Origin: Ignavibacteria bacterium | GTDB lineage: Bacteria > Bacteroidota > Ignavibacteria > Tepidaquicellales > OLB5 | DNA length: 64,000 bases | Assembly (NCBI GenBank): GCA_017303675.1 | Contig: JAFLBX010000001.1 | Coordinates: 693,970-757,969, forward strand | Direction: 5' to 3' | Part shown: in pieces, positions 40,903-49,780 of the stretch | Layout of the letters: every line of letters begins with the position of its first letter | Position numbering within the stretch: the first letter of the stretch is position 1 | Position numbers and translations under genes: made by a program | The notes under the pieces: generated by a model | The model's database searches: none | The model's input: the letters and a program-made list of their open reading frames with translations, nothing else | Told to the model about the DNA's origin: nothing

Positions 40903-43041
40903 ATGTTAAACAAAACAATTGCAACTTTCATCTTAAGCATAGCGCTTATAGCGGGATCGCTGCATGCGCAGATGTTCTGGAACCAGGCAGCAAAGTTTGA
41001 AAATGGCGGATACATCGCCTGCCCAAACACGCTTTCGCTGAATATAATTGGCAGCCTGACAATGGAGGCGTGGGTTTACCCCACTGTTAATTCCGGGGTA
41101 AGGTATATCATATTCAAGGGGAACGCATCCAACGGTTACTATCTTAGACTGAATTCAAACAACACGGTATCACTTGGAACTAACGGTACCAACAGGATAA
41201 CAAGCACGGCGGTAATTCCGGCCGGTAAATGGAGCCATGTTGCAGGGTCGTACGATGTTTCAATTAATGGTTACAAATTGTTTGTGAACGGTCTTGAAGA
41301 CGCATCTGTGATAAGTATAATTAACAGCACGCCTAACAATAACACCGATTCATTATTGATAGGTAAATTCGGGGCAAACACTTTTACAGGTTTGATGGAT
41401 GAAGTGCGGATATGGACAAAGGCAGTAAATCCTACCATGGTAAGAAGAAGTTTCAGAACATCACTTTCAATTTCAAACGGGCAATATGTATCGCTGCTGT
41501 TTTCAATGCCGTTCCAGAGAATAAACAGTTCGGGTACATCATTTACGATTCAGGACCTTTCACTTAACCCTATCTCGGTGAATCCCACATATAACCGCGG
41601 TGTAACAGCGGTTGATCTCAGCAGCAGACCTTCGGATTATTTAAGCGGGAACGAATCACTGGTTTTTGAAGGAAACAATGATTCTTATGCCGAAATAGCA
41701 ACCAATTCCCTCAACAGCATTACCGGCGCTATGACAATTGAGGCATGGATAAATATAACAGGCTCTTCGGCAGTAAATCAATACATAATCCATAAAAATG
41801 CGCCCGGCGGTAACGGCTACAGGCTAATGGTGAACAGCTCACAGAAACTAAGTTTTTCAATTAACAATTCCGTTTTCAACAGCGGCTCTGCTGTAATTGA
41901 ATACAACAAATGGTATCATGTAGCATGGGTTGTTTCCGCATCGGGCAGTTCCTCGCTCTATATCAACGGCAATCTTGATGCATTCTACGGATCATCGGGT
42001 ACACCGGCAGCAAATCCCGAACCGGTATATATAGGCAGAGGGCTAAAGGGCAACATTGATGAGTTGCGGGTATATAAATTTGAGCGCTCAGTTGGTGATA
42101 TTAAAAAATATATGTTTGAATCCATGGATGAAACAAACGCTCCTGCGGGTGATTGTTTTGTATTTAATTTCGATGGTTCTGCCTGGGCACAGAAAAACTT
42201 TCAGGTTTATACATTAAACGGAAATACTTTCTTATCAAATACTGCAGCATTTAACAGTACTTCAAGTCCGCTTGTAAGAGCTGATAATATTAATTTTCGT
42301 GAAGGATTCTATAAAAAGGTTTCAGACCGCAGGATCCCGGTAACGGGCACGCAGGGCGGAATGACTGATGATTCAATATTTATTCCGGATAATGTAAACA
42401 TCAATGATGTAAACCTGTATCTGAGTTTTAACCATGGCGCAGCGGAGCAGCTTGTTGTAACGCTTATTTCACCAACCGGTCAAAGTTACCAGTTTATGAA
42501 CGGTTACGTGAGTCCTGCTTTGGGTAATAATTTCACAACAATTTTTGATGACCAGGCTGACAGCATTCTGGCAAACAACAAATATTATAACCTTCTTCCG
42601 CGGGTTAAGACGACCGGCAGTATTAACAGCGCTTTCACCGGGAACAGTTCCGCCGGAGTATGGAAACTCAGGATCAATGATGTCTCGGGGCTGGAAATTG
42701 GATATTTAGCTGCATGGGGAATTCAGATCAACAACTCACCCGTAATCGGCATACAAAACATTTCAGGTGAAGTACCGGAAAGATTTTCCTTAGGGCAGAA
42801 CTATCCGAATCCGTTTAACCCAAAAACAAATATCAGGATCCAATTACCAAACAGTGGTTTTGTGAAACTCACAGTATTCGATATCACGGGCAAAGAAACT
42901 GCGGTACTTGTGAATGAAGAACTGAGTGCGGGCGCGTATAATATAGATTTTGATGCATCGCAGCTTGCATCAGGAACATATTTTTACAGGATGGAAACTG
43001 CAGGATTTACTGATGTTAAAAAAATGATATTACTGAAATAA
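40903..43041 (+). CDS. T9SS-secreted protein with two LamG-like domains and a proprotein-convertase P domain
   Basis: 712 residues. Signal peptide about 1-22 (LIAGSLHAQ); Shine-Dalgarno AAAGGAG before the ATG. Two concanavalin-A/LamG-like jelly rolls at about 35-190 (GSLTMEAWVYPTV, WSHVAGSYDVS, GLMDEVRIWTKA) and 250-400 (GAMTIEAWINITG, WYHVAWVVSASG, GNIDELRVYKFE). About 475-620 has P-domain features (TDDSIFIPDNVNINDVNLYLSFNH, LVVTLISPTGQ, GVWKLRINDVSGLEIGYLAAWGIQI). A T9SS sorting domain ends the protein. Probably binds glycans at the surface. Lies between two SBBP cargo genes. Confidence 0.9.
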   Translation: MLNKTIATFILSIALIAGSLHAQMFWNQAAKFENGGYIACPNTLSLNIIGSLTMEAWVYPTVNSGVRYIIFKGNASNGYYLRLNSNNTVSLGTNGTNRITSTAVIPAGKWSHVAGSYDVSINGYKLFVNGLEDASVISIINSTPNNNTDSLLIGKFGANTFTGLMDEVRIWTKAVNPTMVRRSFRTSLSISNGQYVSLLFSMPFQRINSSGTSFTIQDLSLNPISVNPTYNRGVTAVDLSSRPSDYLSGNESLVFEGNNDSYAEIATNSLNSITGAMTIEAWINITGSSAVNQYIIHKNAPGGNGYRLMVNSSQKLSFSINNSVFNSGSAVIEYNKWYHVAWVVSASGSSSLYINGNLDAFYGSSGTPAANPEPVYIGRGLKGNIDELRVYKFERSVGDIKKYMFESMDETNAPAGDCFVFNFDGSAWAQKNFQVYTLNGNTFLSNTAAFNSTSSPLVRADNINFREGFYKKVSDRRIPVTGTQGGMTDDSIFIPDNVNINDVNLYLSFNHGAAEQLVVTLISPTGQSYQFMNGYVSPALGNNFTTIFDDQADSILANNKYYNLLPRVKTTGSINSAFTGNSSAGVWKLRINDVSGLEIGYLAAWGIQINNSPVIGIQNISGEVPERFSLGQNYPNPFNPKTNIRIQLPNSGFVKLTVFDITGKETAVLVNEELSAGAYNIDFDASQLASGTYFYRMETAGFTDVKKMILLK

Positions 43042-43166
43042 TGCGATTATTTTTGAAACCCATGCCTGCATACAGTATGATCGGTTCTACAGTTGGTAAT
43101 GTAATGTATCAATCTGAAAGATTTTATTGTTGTACATAAAAGTATTTAAATAAAAAATAAATCCGG

Positions 43167-43186
43167 ATACCCGCCTTCGCGGGTAT
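43167..43186. repeat. ATACCCGCCTTCGCGGGTAT palindrome
   Basis: Inverted repeat of the family N-CCxGC(T/C)TTCGCxGG-N, as at 5603 and 45700. Lies 17 bp before the ATG of the gene at 43204. Confidence 0.8.
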
Positions 43187-43203
43187 GACAAAGAAAGAAA
43201 ACT

Positions 43204-44826
43204 ATGAAAACAATAATATTAATAATTTTAATCGGATTAACGATAGAGTGCACTTCGCAGATAATGCCTGAGCCATCATATATAAACCAGTTATGGAAAG
43301 CGGAATTTGGCGCAGAGAACCAGAAAGGTATGACAGTTGATGCTGCCGGAAATATTTATGTTATCGGTACGATTTTTAACGAAAGCTTTGACTGGCTGAT
43401 AATAAAATACAGTCCTTCCGGTGAAAGGCTTTGGTTTACGCAATTCAATGAAGATTACGGCGGCGATCGTGATGATATACCGCATGCAATAGCTGTTGAT
43501 AACTTAGGCAATGTATACGTTACGGGTGAAAGCTATTATTTATCAGCTGATTACCTTACTATAAAATATAATTCCCAGGGAACTGAACTGTGGCAAAAAA
43601 GATACGGCGGCCCGGGTCAGGATATTGCACTGGGAATTGCGCTGGACGAGAACAGAAATGTGTATGTCACCGGAAAAGAAATGACAAGCGTTAACCTTAA
43701 CTGCGTAACTTTAAAATATTCTTCAGGCGGAACGCTCCTGTGGGAAAAATCGTACGACGGTCCTTCCGGCAATTACGATATGGGAAAAGTAATTGCCGCT
43801 GCTTCAGACGGAAGCATCTATGTTGCAGGCAGCACTGAAACCCCTGCAAACGGGTATGACTATTTGCTTATTAAGTATAATTCATCGGGAACAGAACAAT
43901 GGGTAAGGACTTTTGACGGTCCCGCGCATGGAACTGATGGTGTCAGAAATATGGTACTGGGGTATAACAGCAGTATTTTTATTACAGGAATAAGTGAAGG
44001 CGCAGGAACAGATTATGATTACCTTACAGTAAGGTATAATGCAGCCGGATATATTCAGTGGTCAAAAAGATATAACGGCCCTGTAAACGGAGAAGACCAG
44101 GCAGTATCACTTGCGGTTGATGATATCGGGAATACATATGTAACGGGATACAGTATGTCAAATTTGGGATATGACTATGCAACCGTAAAATACAGCCTTA
44201 ACGGAACTTTCCAGTGGTTAAAAAGGGAAGATGGCAGCAATGCATCTGATGATTATGCCGGTGATATTGCTGTTGATGATGACGGTGATATATATGTAAC
44301 GGGTCATTTTAAAAAAGCCAACGATAACTACCTGATGGCAACGGTAAAATACAGCTCTTCGGGCAGCCAGAAGTGGGTCAAAAAATATAATGTTTCGGGG
44401 AAGGTAAGTGAAGGGAGGAATATTTTTGTTGACGGATCTGAGAATATTATTATTGCCGGTATGAGCGACCAATCCGGAAGCGGCCACGGATGGTACGAGC
44501 AGTTTCTAGTTGTAAAATACACACAAAATCCGTATATAATTGTGAACAGAAACGGAATACCCACTGAATTCTCGCTTTCGCAGAATTATCCTAATCCTTT
44601 TAACCCGGTAACAAAAATATCTTTCAGTATCCCTGATAATTCGTACACAAGGCTTACGGTGTATGATATTTCAGGCAAACTGGCAGCTGAGCTTGTTAAC
44701 GGTGTGCTTGAAGCAGGCTCGTATAATATAGATTTCAATGCATCGCAGCTTGCATCAGGAACATATTTTTACAGGATGGAAACTGCAGGATTTACTGATG
44801 TTAAAAAAATGATCCTGATAAAGTAA
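43204..44826 (+). CDS. T9SS-secreted SBBP beta-propeller protein 3
   Basis: 540 residues. Signal peptide about 1-19 (IGLTIECTSQ). About eight SBBP repeats (AGNIYVIGTIFNESFDWLIIKYSPSGERLW and variants). T9SS sorting domain at the end (FSLSQNYPNPFNPVTKISFS, VYDISGKLAAELVNG, METAGFTDVKKMILIK). The last part of the gene is identical over 76 bp to the end of the LamG gene (42953-43028), which points to recent recombination. Extracellular; binding or scaffold role likely. Confidence 0.9.
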   Translation: MKTIILIILIGLTIECTSQIMPEPSYINQLWKAEFGAENQKGMTVDAAGNIYVIGTIFNESFDWLIIKYSPSGERLWFTQFNEDYGGDRDDIPHAIAVDNLGNVYVTGESYYLSADYLTIKYNSQGTELWQKRYGGPGQDIALGIALDENRNVYVTGKEMTSVNLNCVTLKYSSGGTLLWEKSYDGPSGNYDMGKVIAAASDGSIYVAGSTETPANGYDYLLIKYNSSGTEQWVRTFDGPAHGTDGVRNMVLGYNSSIFITGISEGAGTDYDYLTVRYNAAGYIQWSKRYNGPVNGEDQAVSLAVDDIGNTYVTGYSMSNLGYDYATVKYSLNGTFQWLKREDGSNASDDYAGDIAVDDDGDIYVTGHFKKANDNYLMATVKYSSSGSQKWVKKYNVSGKVSEGRNIFVDGSENIIIAGMSDQSGSGHGWYEQFLVVKYTQNPYIIVNRNGIPTEFSLSQNYPNPFNPVTKISFSIPDNSYTRLTVYDISGKLAAELVNGVLEAGSYNIDFNASQLASGTYFYRMETAGFTDVKKMILIK

Positions 44827-44882
44827 AAAAGCTGCTGAGAATTATTTTAAACAGTTTAAATAATAATTAAATTCGTAAATTA

Positions 44883-44904
44883 CCTCTCCCTCTATGGGGA
44901 GAGG
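44883..44904. repeat. CCTCTCCCTCTATGGGGAGA palindrome
   Basis: CCTCTCCC and GGGGAGAGG pair around a short loop. Common dispersed type; ends 20 bp before the start of the DUF3592 gene. Confidence 0.7.
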
Positions 44905-44924
44905 AATATAAAAAGAAGAAAAAA

Positions 44925-45482
44925 ATGGATAAATATGAAAACGCAATAGATAGAACCCTGAACACGGTTAACTCTGTTTACAGTACAGGCAGAAGGATTG
45001 GTTATGTTGTTATGGGTCTTTTTTTTATGTTCACTTCCATTGTACTCTTTGCTGCAGGGATATACTTATACAAGACCCGTATCAACGAAGCAGCTACATT
45101 TACAAAAACCACGGGCACGGTAATTGAGCTGAAAGAAGTGAAGGGTAATGTGGATGTGGGAACAACCTATAAGCCTATATTGAAGTACAAAGATAAAAAC
45201 GGCAGGGAATTTATTTATACTTCTGCAAATTCCAGTGACCCGCCTGCATATGATGTTGGCGAAAAGGTCGATATGTTTTACAATGAAGCAAATCCTGAAG
45301 AGGCTTTTATAGATTCCGTTTGGGAAAAGTGGACCGGGACTGCAGCTCTTTTTATATGCGCTGTAATTATATTCCCCATAGGAATATGGCTGATTTATTC
45401 AGGGTTTAAAAGGAATAAGCCGGCGAAAAATATGAGCTCTAATACTAACAGCGGAACTTCATCGTATGTGAGTATTGGGTGA
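44925..45482 (+). CDS. DUF3592 membrane protein
   Basis: 185 residues with membrane segments at about 25-47 (VVMGLFFMFTSIVLFAAGIYLY) and 137-160 (ALFICAVIIFPIGIWLIYSGF). Between them TKTTGTVIELKEVKG, YKPILKYKDKNGREFIYTS and YDVGEKVDMFYNEANPEEAFID are typical of DUF3592, a small beta-rich domain held between two helices. Function unknown. Not clearly linked to the T9SS gene upstream. Confidence 0.82.
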   Translation: MDKYENAIDRTLNTVNSVYSTGRRIGYVVMGLFFMFTSIVLFAAGIYLYKTRINEAATFTKTTGTVIELKEVKGNVDVGTTYKPILKYKDKNGREFIYTSANSSDPPAYDVGEKVDMFYNEANPEEAFIDSVWEKWTGTAALFICAVIIFPIGIWLIYSGFKRNKPAKNMSSNTNSGTSSYVSIG

Positions 45483-45699
45483 GGGGTTGAAAGATCGGTT
45501 TCGGGGAAATAAATCACGCTCTTGCAGCGGGACTCTGGCTGACATAAAGTAATGTAATCCTGAGCGAAGCGCTTGCCTTGTTTCTAAGGAAGGATCCAGA
45601 CGAAATTATAGTGGTGTTATTCTCAGAAAGACCTAACCTATTGAACACGGAGTGAGTTTTTGGAACAAATTAATAATCATTCAATAATTTTAAATAGAG

Positions 45700-45718
45700 A
45701 TACCCGCTTTCGCGGGTA
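45700..45718. repeat. ATACCCGCTTTCGCGGGTA palindrome
   Basis: Same family as 43167 and 5603. Ends 8 bp before the ATG at 45727. A degenerate TCCTGAGCGAAGCGCTTG unit lies upstream near 45557; the gap 45483-45726 has no gene. Confidence 0.75.
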
Positions 45719-45726
45719 ATGTAATC

Positions 45727-46299
45727 ATGGGAATATTAAATAGTATTTTCAAAGGATTTCACCAGGTGATAAACGGAGGCAAGGATGTGCTTGCCCCGGT
45801 TGAAGGAATTTCATTTGAGGACTGGGCGAAGGCTAATGCGGGCATAGCTTCCGGCAAATCAGTTGATGAAACAGCAAAGCTGCTTGGGGTTGACCGCCCC
45901 CGGTGGGATAGAGCCAATGAAGAATGGCTTTCACGAATGAAGAACGATAAAACATTCACTCTTTCCATGAAGTATGCATCTATATTCAATAACAATGCGG
46001 CAGGCAACCTTCCTCAAAAAAAGGATTTTAATGACCAGACTTACCCAATTGAAAAATACGCGGAGGTTATGGTAGCGATGGATTACCTGGGAAGGCAGGG
46101 CCGTGACGCGCAGGATGTGCTGAAGGATTTCGGGCTTACGGTTGCTGATTACAGCAACTTAAGCAGCTATTATACCAAGAAAATATTTATGAGCCCGATG
46201 GGGCTAGGAATGAAATTCCAGAACCTGATGATGGAGTACCGCGCAAAGTATGAGAAGATCATCCAGGATGACGGCACTCATGATGATATTAAGTTTTAA
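45727..46299 (+). CDS. DUF6620-like cytosolic protein, copy 1
   Basis: 190 residues, no signal peptide. APVEGISFEDWAKANAGIASGKSVDETAKLLGVDRPRWDRANEEWLSRMKND is followed after a variable linker by YAEVMVAMDYLGRQGRDAQDVLKDFGLTVADYSNLSSYY. The tandem gene at 46611 shares both blocks almost residue for residue. I tentatively assign DUF6620, whose members start with the same EPxxGxxxEDWA block; function unknown. The start codon is preceded closely by a palindrome. Confidence 0.65.
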   Translation: MGILNSIFKGFHQVINGGKDVLAPVEGISFEDWAKANAGIASGKSVDETAKLLGVDRPRWDRANEEWLSRMKNDKTFTLSMKYASIFNNNAAGNLPQKKDFNDQTYPIEKYAEVMVAMDYLGRQGRDAQDVLKDFGLTVADYSNLSSYYTKKIFMSPMGLGMKFQNLMMEYRAKYEKIIQDDGTHDDIKF

Positions 46300-46610
46300 T
46301 GAATTGCATAATACAATCACCGCCGTTGTTGGTGTTTAACTGCTCCGCCAGTTTTAGCGAAGCGTCACCAGCAACAGAACAATTTGGACAGTGGTGAAAA
46401 ACTGCCTATTGCAGTCAGGCACAACGTCGGCTTAAAAATATAAAATTTATACCGGTTTCACATAAAATCAGCAAAATAAATAACAAAATTCCCTTAAAAC
46501 ATTCTGAATATTTTTTCCGCAAAAAACACCTTAAGCAGTCTTTTATTATTAATCACTAATAACTATTTTAACATCATTAATACATTAAAAACTTAAAGGA
46601 GAGTAACAAT
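46300..46610. other. Intergenic region with a degenerate inverted-repeat element
   Basis: 46324-46380 contains GTTGTTGGTG and, inverted, CACCAGCAAC, around CTGCTCCGCCAGTTTTAGCG. This is a repeat-like hairpin of about 60 bp with GTGGTG-type flanks. The rest is AT-rich and should carry the promoter of the next gene, whose ATG is preceded by AAAGGAGAG. No gene seen. Confidence 0.5.
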
Positions 46611-47123
46611 ATGTCAAGCATTTTAGAGCCTGTTGAAGGCGTAACACTTGAAGACTGGGCAACAGCAAACGCAAAAATGACATCAGGCACAACCAAGGAA
46701 GAGATCTGCGGTTTGCTTGGAATAGACGCACCGAAATGGGACCGCGTTAACGAAGAGTGGCTTGCGAGAATGAAGAACGATACATCGTTCACAATTTCAA
46801 CCAAGTATGCGGCAGCATTCAACCAGTCAGCCAGCGGCAACCTTGGCAAAGGCGGCGCAGCAGCGGCACAATCGATCAGCTTTGAAAAATACATTGAGGC
46901 AATGGTAGCACAGGATGTGCTTGGCAAGCAGGGCCGTGACGCGCAGGATGTGCTTAAGGATTTCGGCATGACTGTTGCTGATTACAGCAATGTCAGCTCT
47001 TACTGGTCCGGCCAGATGATGAGCGATTTTTCACTGGCTATGAAAATGAATAACCTGATGAATGAATACAAGGCAAAGTATGAAGCAATGAAGCCTGATT
47101 CACACAGCGACCTGGAGTTTTAA
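46611..47123 (+). CDS. DUF6620-like cytosolic protein, copy 2
   Basis: 170 residues, no signal peptide. LEPVEGVTLEDWATANAKMTSGTTKEEICGLLGIDAPKWDRVNEEWLARMKND and YIEAMVAQDVLGKQGRDAQDVLKDFGMTVADYSNVSSYW parallel copy 1. The linker is Gly/Ala-rich (SASGNLGKGGAAAA). Strong Shine-Dalgarno AAAGGAG. Paralogue of the preceding gene by tandem duplication; the paired EDWA...W and GRDAQDVLKDFG blocks are each likely a small helical domain. Confidence 0.68.
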   Translation: MSSILEPVEGVTLEDWATANAKMTSGTTKEEICGLLGIDAPKWDRVNEEWLARMKNDTSFTISTKYAAAFNQSASGNLGKGGAAAAQSISFEKYIEAMVAQDVLGKQGRDAQDVLKDFGMTVADYSNVSSYWSGQMMSDFSLAMKMNNLMNEYKAKYEAMKPDSHSDLEF

Positions 47124-47178
47124 GAGAAATTGCAGATTGCAAATTAAAGGTTGCAGTTTTTTTTGAGGATAAACAAAG

Positions 47179-47230
47179 CTCCCCTCCTTTCCCAAGGAGG
47201 GGAAATCCCGCTGAAAGCGGGATGGGGTGG
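47179..47230. repeat. Composite palindromes CCCCTCCTTTCCCAAGGAGGGG and ATCCCGCTGAAAGCGGGAT
   Basis: The first part (47180-47201) is a C/G-block palindrome of the family at 1486 and 26381; the second (47205-47223) is directly adjacent and also a perfect inverted repeat. Followed by GGGGTGGTCG. Both lie in the gap before the gene at 47312. Confidence 0.75.
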
Positions 47231-47288
47231 TCGTTTCAATTCATAAATATAGTTTTTTAAACATTGCAGTAAAGGTTTAATCAATGAG

Positions 47289-47309
47289 ACCCTTCACTGC
47301 GTTCAGGGT
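47289..47309. repeat. CCCTTCACTGCGTTCAGGG repeat copy abutting a start codon
   Basis: ACCCTTCACTGCGTTCAGGG and a final T. A variant of the CCCTTCGACAAGCTCAGGG family with complementary ends. It ends two bases before the ATG at 47312. Confidence 0.8.
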
Positions 47310-47311
47310 AT

Positions 47312-47779
47312 ATGATGACAGAATTTAACAAAGAAATTGACGCTGCATTTCAGAAGGCGTGGCATTCAAATAAAGGAGGAGATGCCGCCTGGTATGAATT
47401 CATGCAGCAGTACGGCGCGGAGCCGCTGAGTGAGGGCTTAAAAAAAGAGCTGCTTGAGTCGGAAATGAAAATTGCGCGCGGGGCTTTCCCAATAGAGCTG
47501 CGCCGCGTGATGGAAAAGATCATGGCGAAGCATCCCAATGACGCTAAGAATTTCGCAATGGACCAGAAGGTGCTGGAGTATTACCAGAAGATCAAGCCGT
47601 TTACCGGGCTGGGTGATATTTTCGCCAACGCATCAACAGGCACCCAGAAATACTCACAGGGCCTGCAGAAAGCCAAGCATAACACTATCAAATGCAAGAA
47701 TTGCGGCGCACCGCGCCTTGAGGAAATGCAGTATGATAACTGTATGTTCTGCGGCAGCGAGCTTTTTGAAAGAGCGTAG
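47312..47779 (+). CDS. Cytosolic zinc-ribbon protein of unknown function
   Basis: 155 residues, soluble. A helical N-terminus with Trp/Tyr-rich blocks (AFQKAWHSNKGGDAAWYEFMQQYGAEPLS) and SYxxI-type helices, then a C-terminal zinc ribbon with two Cys knuckles (IKCKNCGAPRLEE about 127-139, DNCMFCGSELF about 145-154). No enzyme motif. Third gene of the plus-strand cluster 45727-49271. ATG codons at 47312 and 47315 are both possible; the repeat ends directly before the first. Confidence 0.62.
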   Translation: MMTEFNKEIDAAFQKAWHSNKGGDAAWYEFMQQYGAEPLSEGLKKELLESEMKIARGAFPIELRRVMEKIMAKHPNDAKNFAMDQKVLEYYQKIKPFTGLGDIFANASTGTQKYSQGLQKAKHNTIKCKNCGAPRLEEMQYDNCMFCGSELFERA

Positions 47780-47837
47780 GTAAGGCATCCCGCTTTCAGT
47801 GAGACTGCGACTTGAAAGACATATAGTTTTTGATTAG

Positions 47838-47968
47838 CCCCGCTCTTTAGAGCGGGGTTTAACGAAATTCCCCAATATTCGGGCTTTAGCCCTGATTGAC
47901 GTTTTAATAAACCGTTGAAACGGTTATGAGTATAATCACTTTATTGTGCCCGCGGATAAATCCGTGGG
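47838..47968. repeat. Array of four palindromes
   Basis: CCCCGCTCTTTAGAGCGGGG (47838), GGGCTTTAGCCC (47881), AACCGTTGAAACGGTT (47910) and CCCGCGGATAAATCCGTGGG (47949). Centres are 39, 31 and 41 bp apart. Stem sequences differ but each has a short AAA/TTTA/GAAA-type loop. Like the pair at 26052. Non-coding gap 47780-48054. Confidence 0.85.
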
Positions 47969-48027
47969 CTGGTTTATGATAATTAACTTATTCTATAAAT
48001 TATCGAAGCGAATGCTCTCCGAATGAG

Positions 48028-48048
48028 ACCCTTCGTTTCACTCAGGGT
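48028..48048. repeat. CCCTTCGTTTCACTCAGGG repeat copy before a start codon
   Basis: ACCCTTCGTTTCACTCAGGG plus T, same family as 47289. Ends 6 bases before the ATG at 48055. Confidence 0.8.
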
Positions 48049-48054
48049 ATAATT

Positions 48055-48786
48055 ATGGCAGACTCATCCCAGGCAGTACAGGATCTTGTTACAAGATGGA
48101 ACGGGTTCCTGAAAAAAATAGAAGCGCGCTATTATGAAGTGCTTCAGCAGACAGAGGCACCGCTTGATAATGTAATAGCGAACCTTCAGTTCGATAACAT
48201 TATCATTCACAACATTTCAAACGGCTTAAAGAACCAGACCGTTACGCAGCTTTCAGAAAAAGTTGACGGCGCTGCCGGAAAATTTGAAAGCGAAATGCGC
48301 GCAGCAGGCGCATCTTCGGGGCTGATCTCGCAGGAGCGCGGCAAAACGCATGTACTTAAGAACTGGATGGAAATTGAATACCTGAAGTTTGAAAACAAGC
48401 TGGCTGCACGCGCCGCAAGGAAGATACTGGAAAATGTTAACGCGCACATTGACGAGAAAAAAATGCACCGCTGCACCCAATGCGCTGCTGATTTGAAGAT
48501 AAATGTATATTCATTTATGGCGGTTAACATAAAGTGTGAAAGCTGCGGCTCGGTTAACACGTACCAGCCTGATGACAGGGTGCGTGCGCTTGAGTGGTAT
48601 GTTATTACTCCCCTGGCGGAAGAATACGCGTTTGATGAAAAGCTGAAGGCCCGCACAGATAAAAGCGCAATGAAAGAGTATTACCGTAAATTCTATACCT
48701 ACCTTATGGAAAATGTACCCGATAAAAAGCAGTATTACGAGCGTGATATGAACGAAAGGCTTACAAATCCGATGTTCATGATGTAA
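48055..48786 (+). CDS. Cytosolic zinc-ribbon protein with helical N-terminus
   Basis: 243 residues, soluble. The N-terminal 140 residues are predicted helical (VTRWNGFLKKIEARYYEVLQQ, NLQFDNIIIHNISNGLKNQ). A zinc ribbon follows: MHRCTQCAADLKIN (about 139-152) and IKCESCGSVNTYQPDDRVRALEWYV (about 160-184), then a helical tail (AMKEYYRKFYTYLMENVPDKKQYYERDMNE). Function unknown. Same strand and same repeat type immediately upstream as the 47312 gene. Confidence 0.65.
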   Translation: MADSSQAVQDLVTRWNGFLKKIEARYYEVLQQTEAPLDNVIANLQFDNIIIHNISNGLKNQTVTQLSEKVDGAAGKFESEMRAAGASSGLISQERGKTHVLKNWMEIEYLKFENKLAARAARKILENVNAHIDEKKMHRCTQCAADLKINVYSFMAVNIKCESCGSVNTYQPDDRVRALEWYVITPLAEEYAFDEKLKARTDKSAMKEYYRKFYTYLMENVPDKKQYYERDMNERLTNPMFMM

Positions 48787-48923
48787 TTTTTCTGTACATT
48801 GCCCTGAATCTTATAAACAGAGTAATTTGTTTTAAATTATGACCGGATTATCTATCCCTTAATTTTAATTGCTGAGAGTTAGAAATATTTGTTTTATTGT
48901 AATTAAACTCAGGGAAAAAACAA

Positions 48924-49271
48924 ATGGCGGCAGATAAACAGATTATAGCAGATACATTGAACTGGATCTTCAGGGAAAAAAGCGCAGCGATATTTGCCAT
49001 CGAAGACCATTACGTGCAGGCAGCGGCTGCGCTGCCATCAGATATATACTGCGAAGCTGTAAGCCACCATTATCATTCAGCAATAGATATCGGGCTTGAA
49101 AGCAAGTTCACGGAACTGGGGTTTCATCTTGAAGAAGGAGGCAACTACAGCCGCAGGTATTATGCCGGAAACGAAGATTCCGCAGAAAAAATAGCCGCTG
49201 ATATTTTATATATTTTTGAAGAGATATTCAGATCCAATCCAAATGCTCCGTTTGAAGTAACTGAGCTTTAA
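48924..49271 (+). CDS. Small YbjN/TY-Chap-like protein
   Basis: 115 residues, soluble. YVQAAAALPSDIYCEAVSHHYHSAIDIGLESKFTELGFHLEEGGNYSRRYY reads like the peptide-binding Tir/YbjN-type chaperone fold (an alternating strand/helix block with xCEAVSxxxL... and LGFxxxxxxNxxR), followed by AEKIAADILYIFEEIF. Similar modules occur in the genes at 5690 and 6856. Function unknown; binding of another protein is plausible. Last gene of the small cytosolic cluster. Confidence 0.5.
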   Translation: MAADKQIIADTLNWIFREKSAAIFAIEDHYVQAAAALPSDIYCEAVSHHYHSAIDIGLESKFTELGFHLEEGGNYSRRYYAGNEDSAEKIAADILYIFEEIFRSNPNAPFEVTEL

Positions 49272-49384
49272 TTTTTACTATCCCGGCGCACCGCACCTTT
49301 ATGAGCTTTTATCACATTAATTATTTTCAAATTTCCAGTTATATTTGATGTAATAAATTAAATATTACCGGAGATATATTATCT

Positions 49385-49768
49385 ATGAAAAGGCTTTTAT
49401 TGGTTTTATTTTTGCTTGTGTCAGTAAAATTCATTTATGCTGACCAGCTTGCCTGGATATCGGAAGAGCAGGCAATGCAGACAGTTGATTATTTCAAAGA
49501 AAACAAGGTCAAGAATGTAATTCTTTGGTGCGCCTGCTGTGATAATGACGAAAAGATGAAAATTAAAGTGACCCGGATATATTACAAATCCATAGAGAAC
49601 CAGCCATATTTCCAGGTTTGGATAGAAGGTAAAGATAAGGACGGAAAAAAACTAAAGCAGGGTGTTGACCTGGCATATGTACACATTAAAAAATCAGGTG
49701 AGTGGCACAGTGTTGGTACTGTTATGGGATTCCAATGTGATCCCTGTACGAAGCCGTTTAAGTTTTGA
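49385..49768 (+). CDS. Small exported protein of unknown function
   Basis: 127 residues. Signal peptide about 1-19 (FLLVSVKFIYAD). The mature 108 residues carry five Cys in paired positions (LWCACCDND and QCDPCTKPF) that may form disulphides or bind metal. Pattern AWISEEQAMQTVDYF, VDLAYVHIKKSGEWHSVGTVMGFQCDPC. I do not recognise a named family. A TATATTTG element lies at 49340-49347. Confidence 0.7.
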   Translation: MKRLLLVLFLLVSVKFIYADQLAWISEEQAMQTVDYFKENKVKNVILWCACCDNDEKMKIKVTRIYYKSIENQPYFQVWIEGKDKDGKKLKQGVDLAYVHIKKSGEWHSVGTVMGFQCDPCTKPFKF

Positions 49769-49780
49769 GGAAACATTTCA

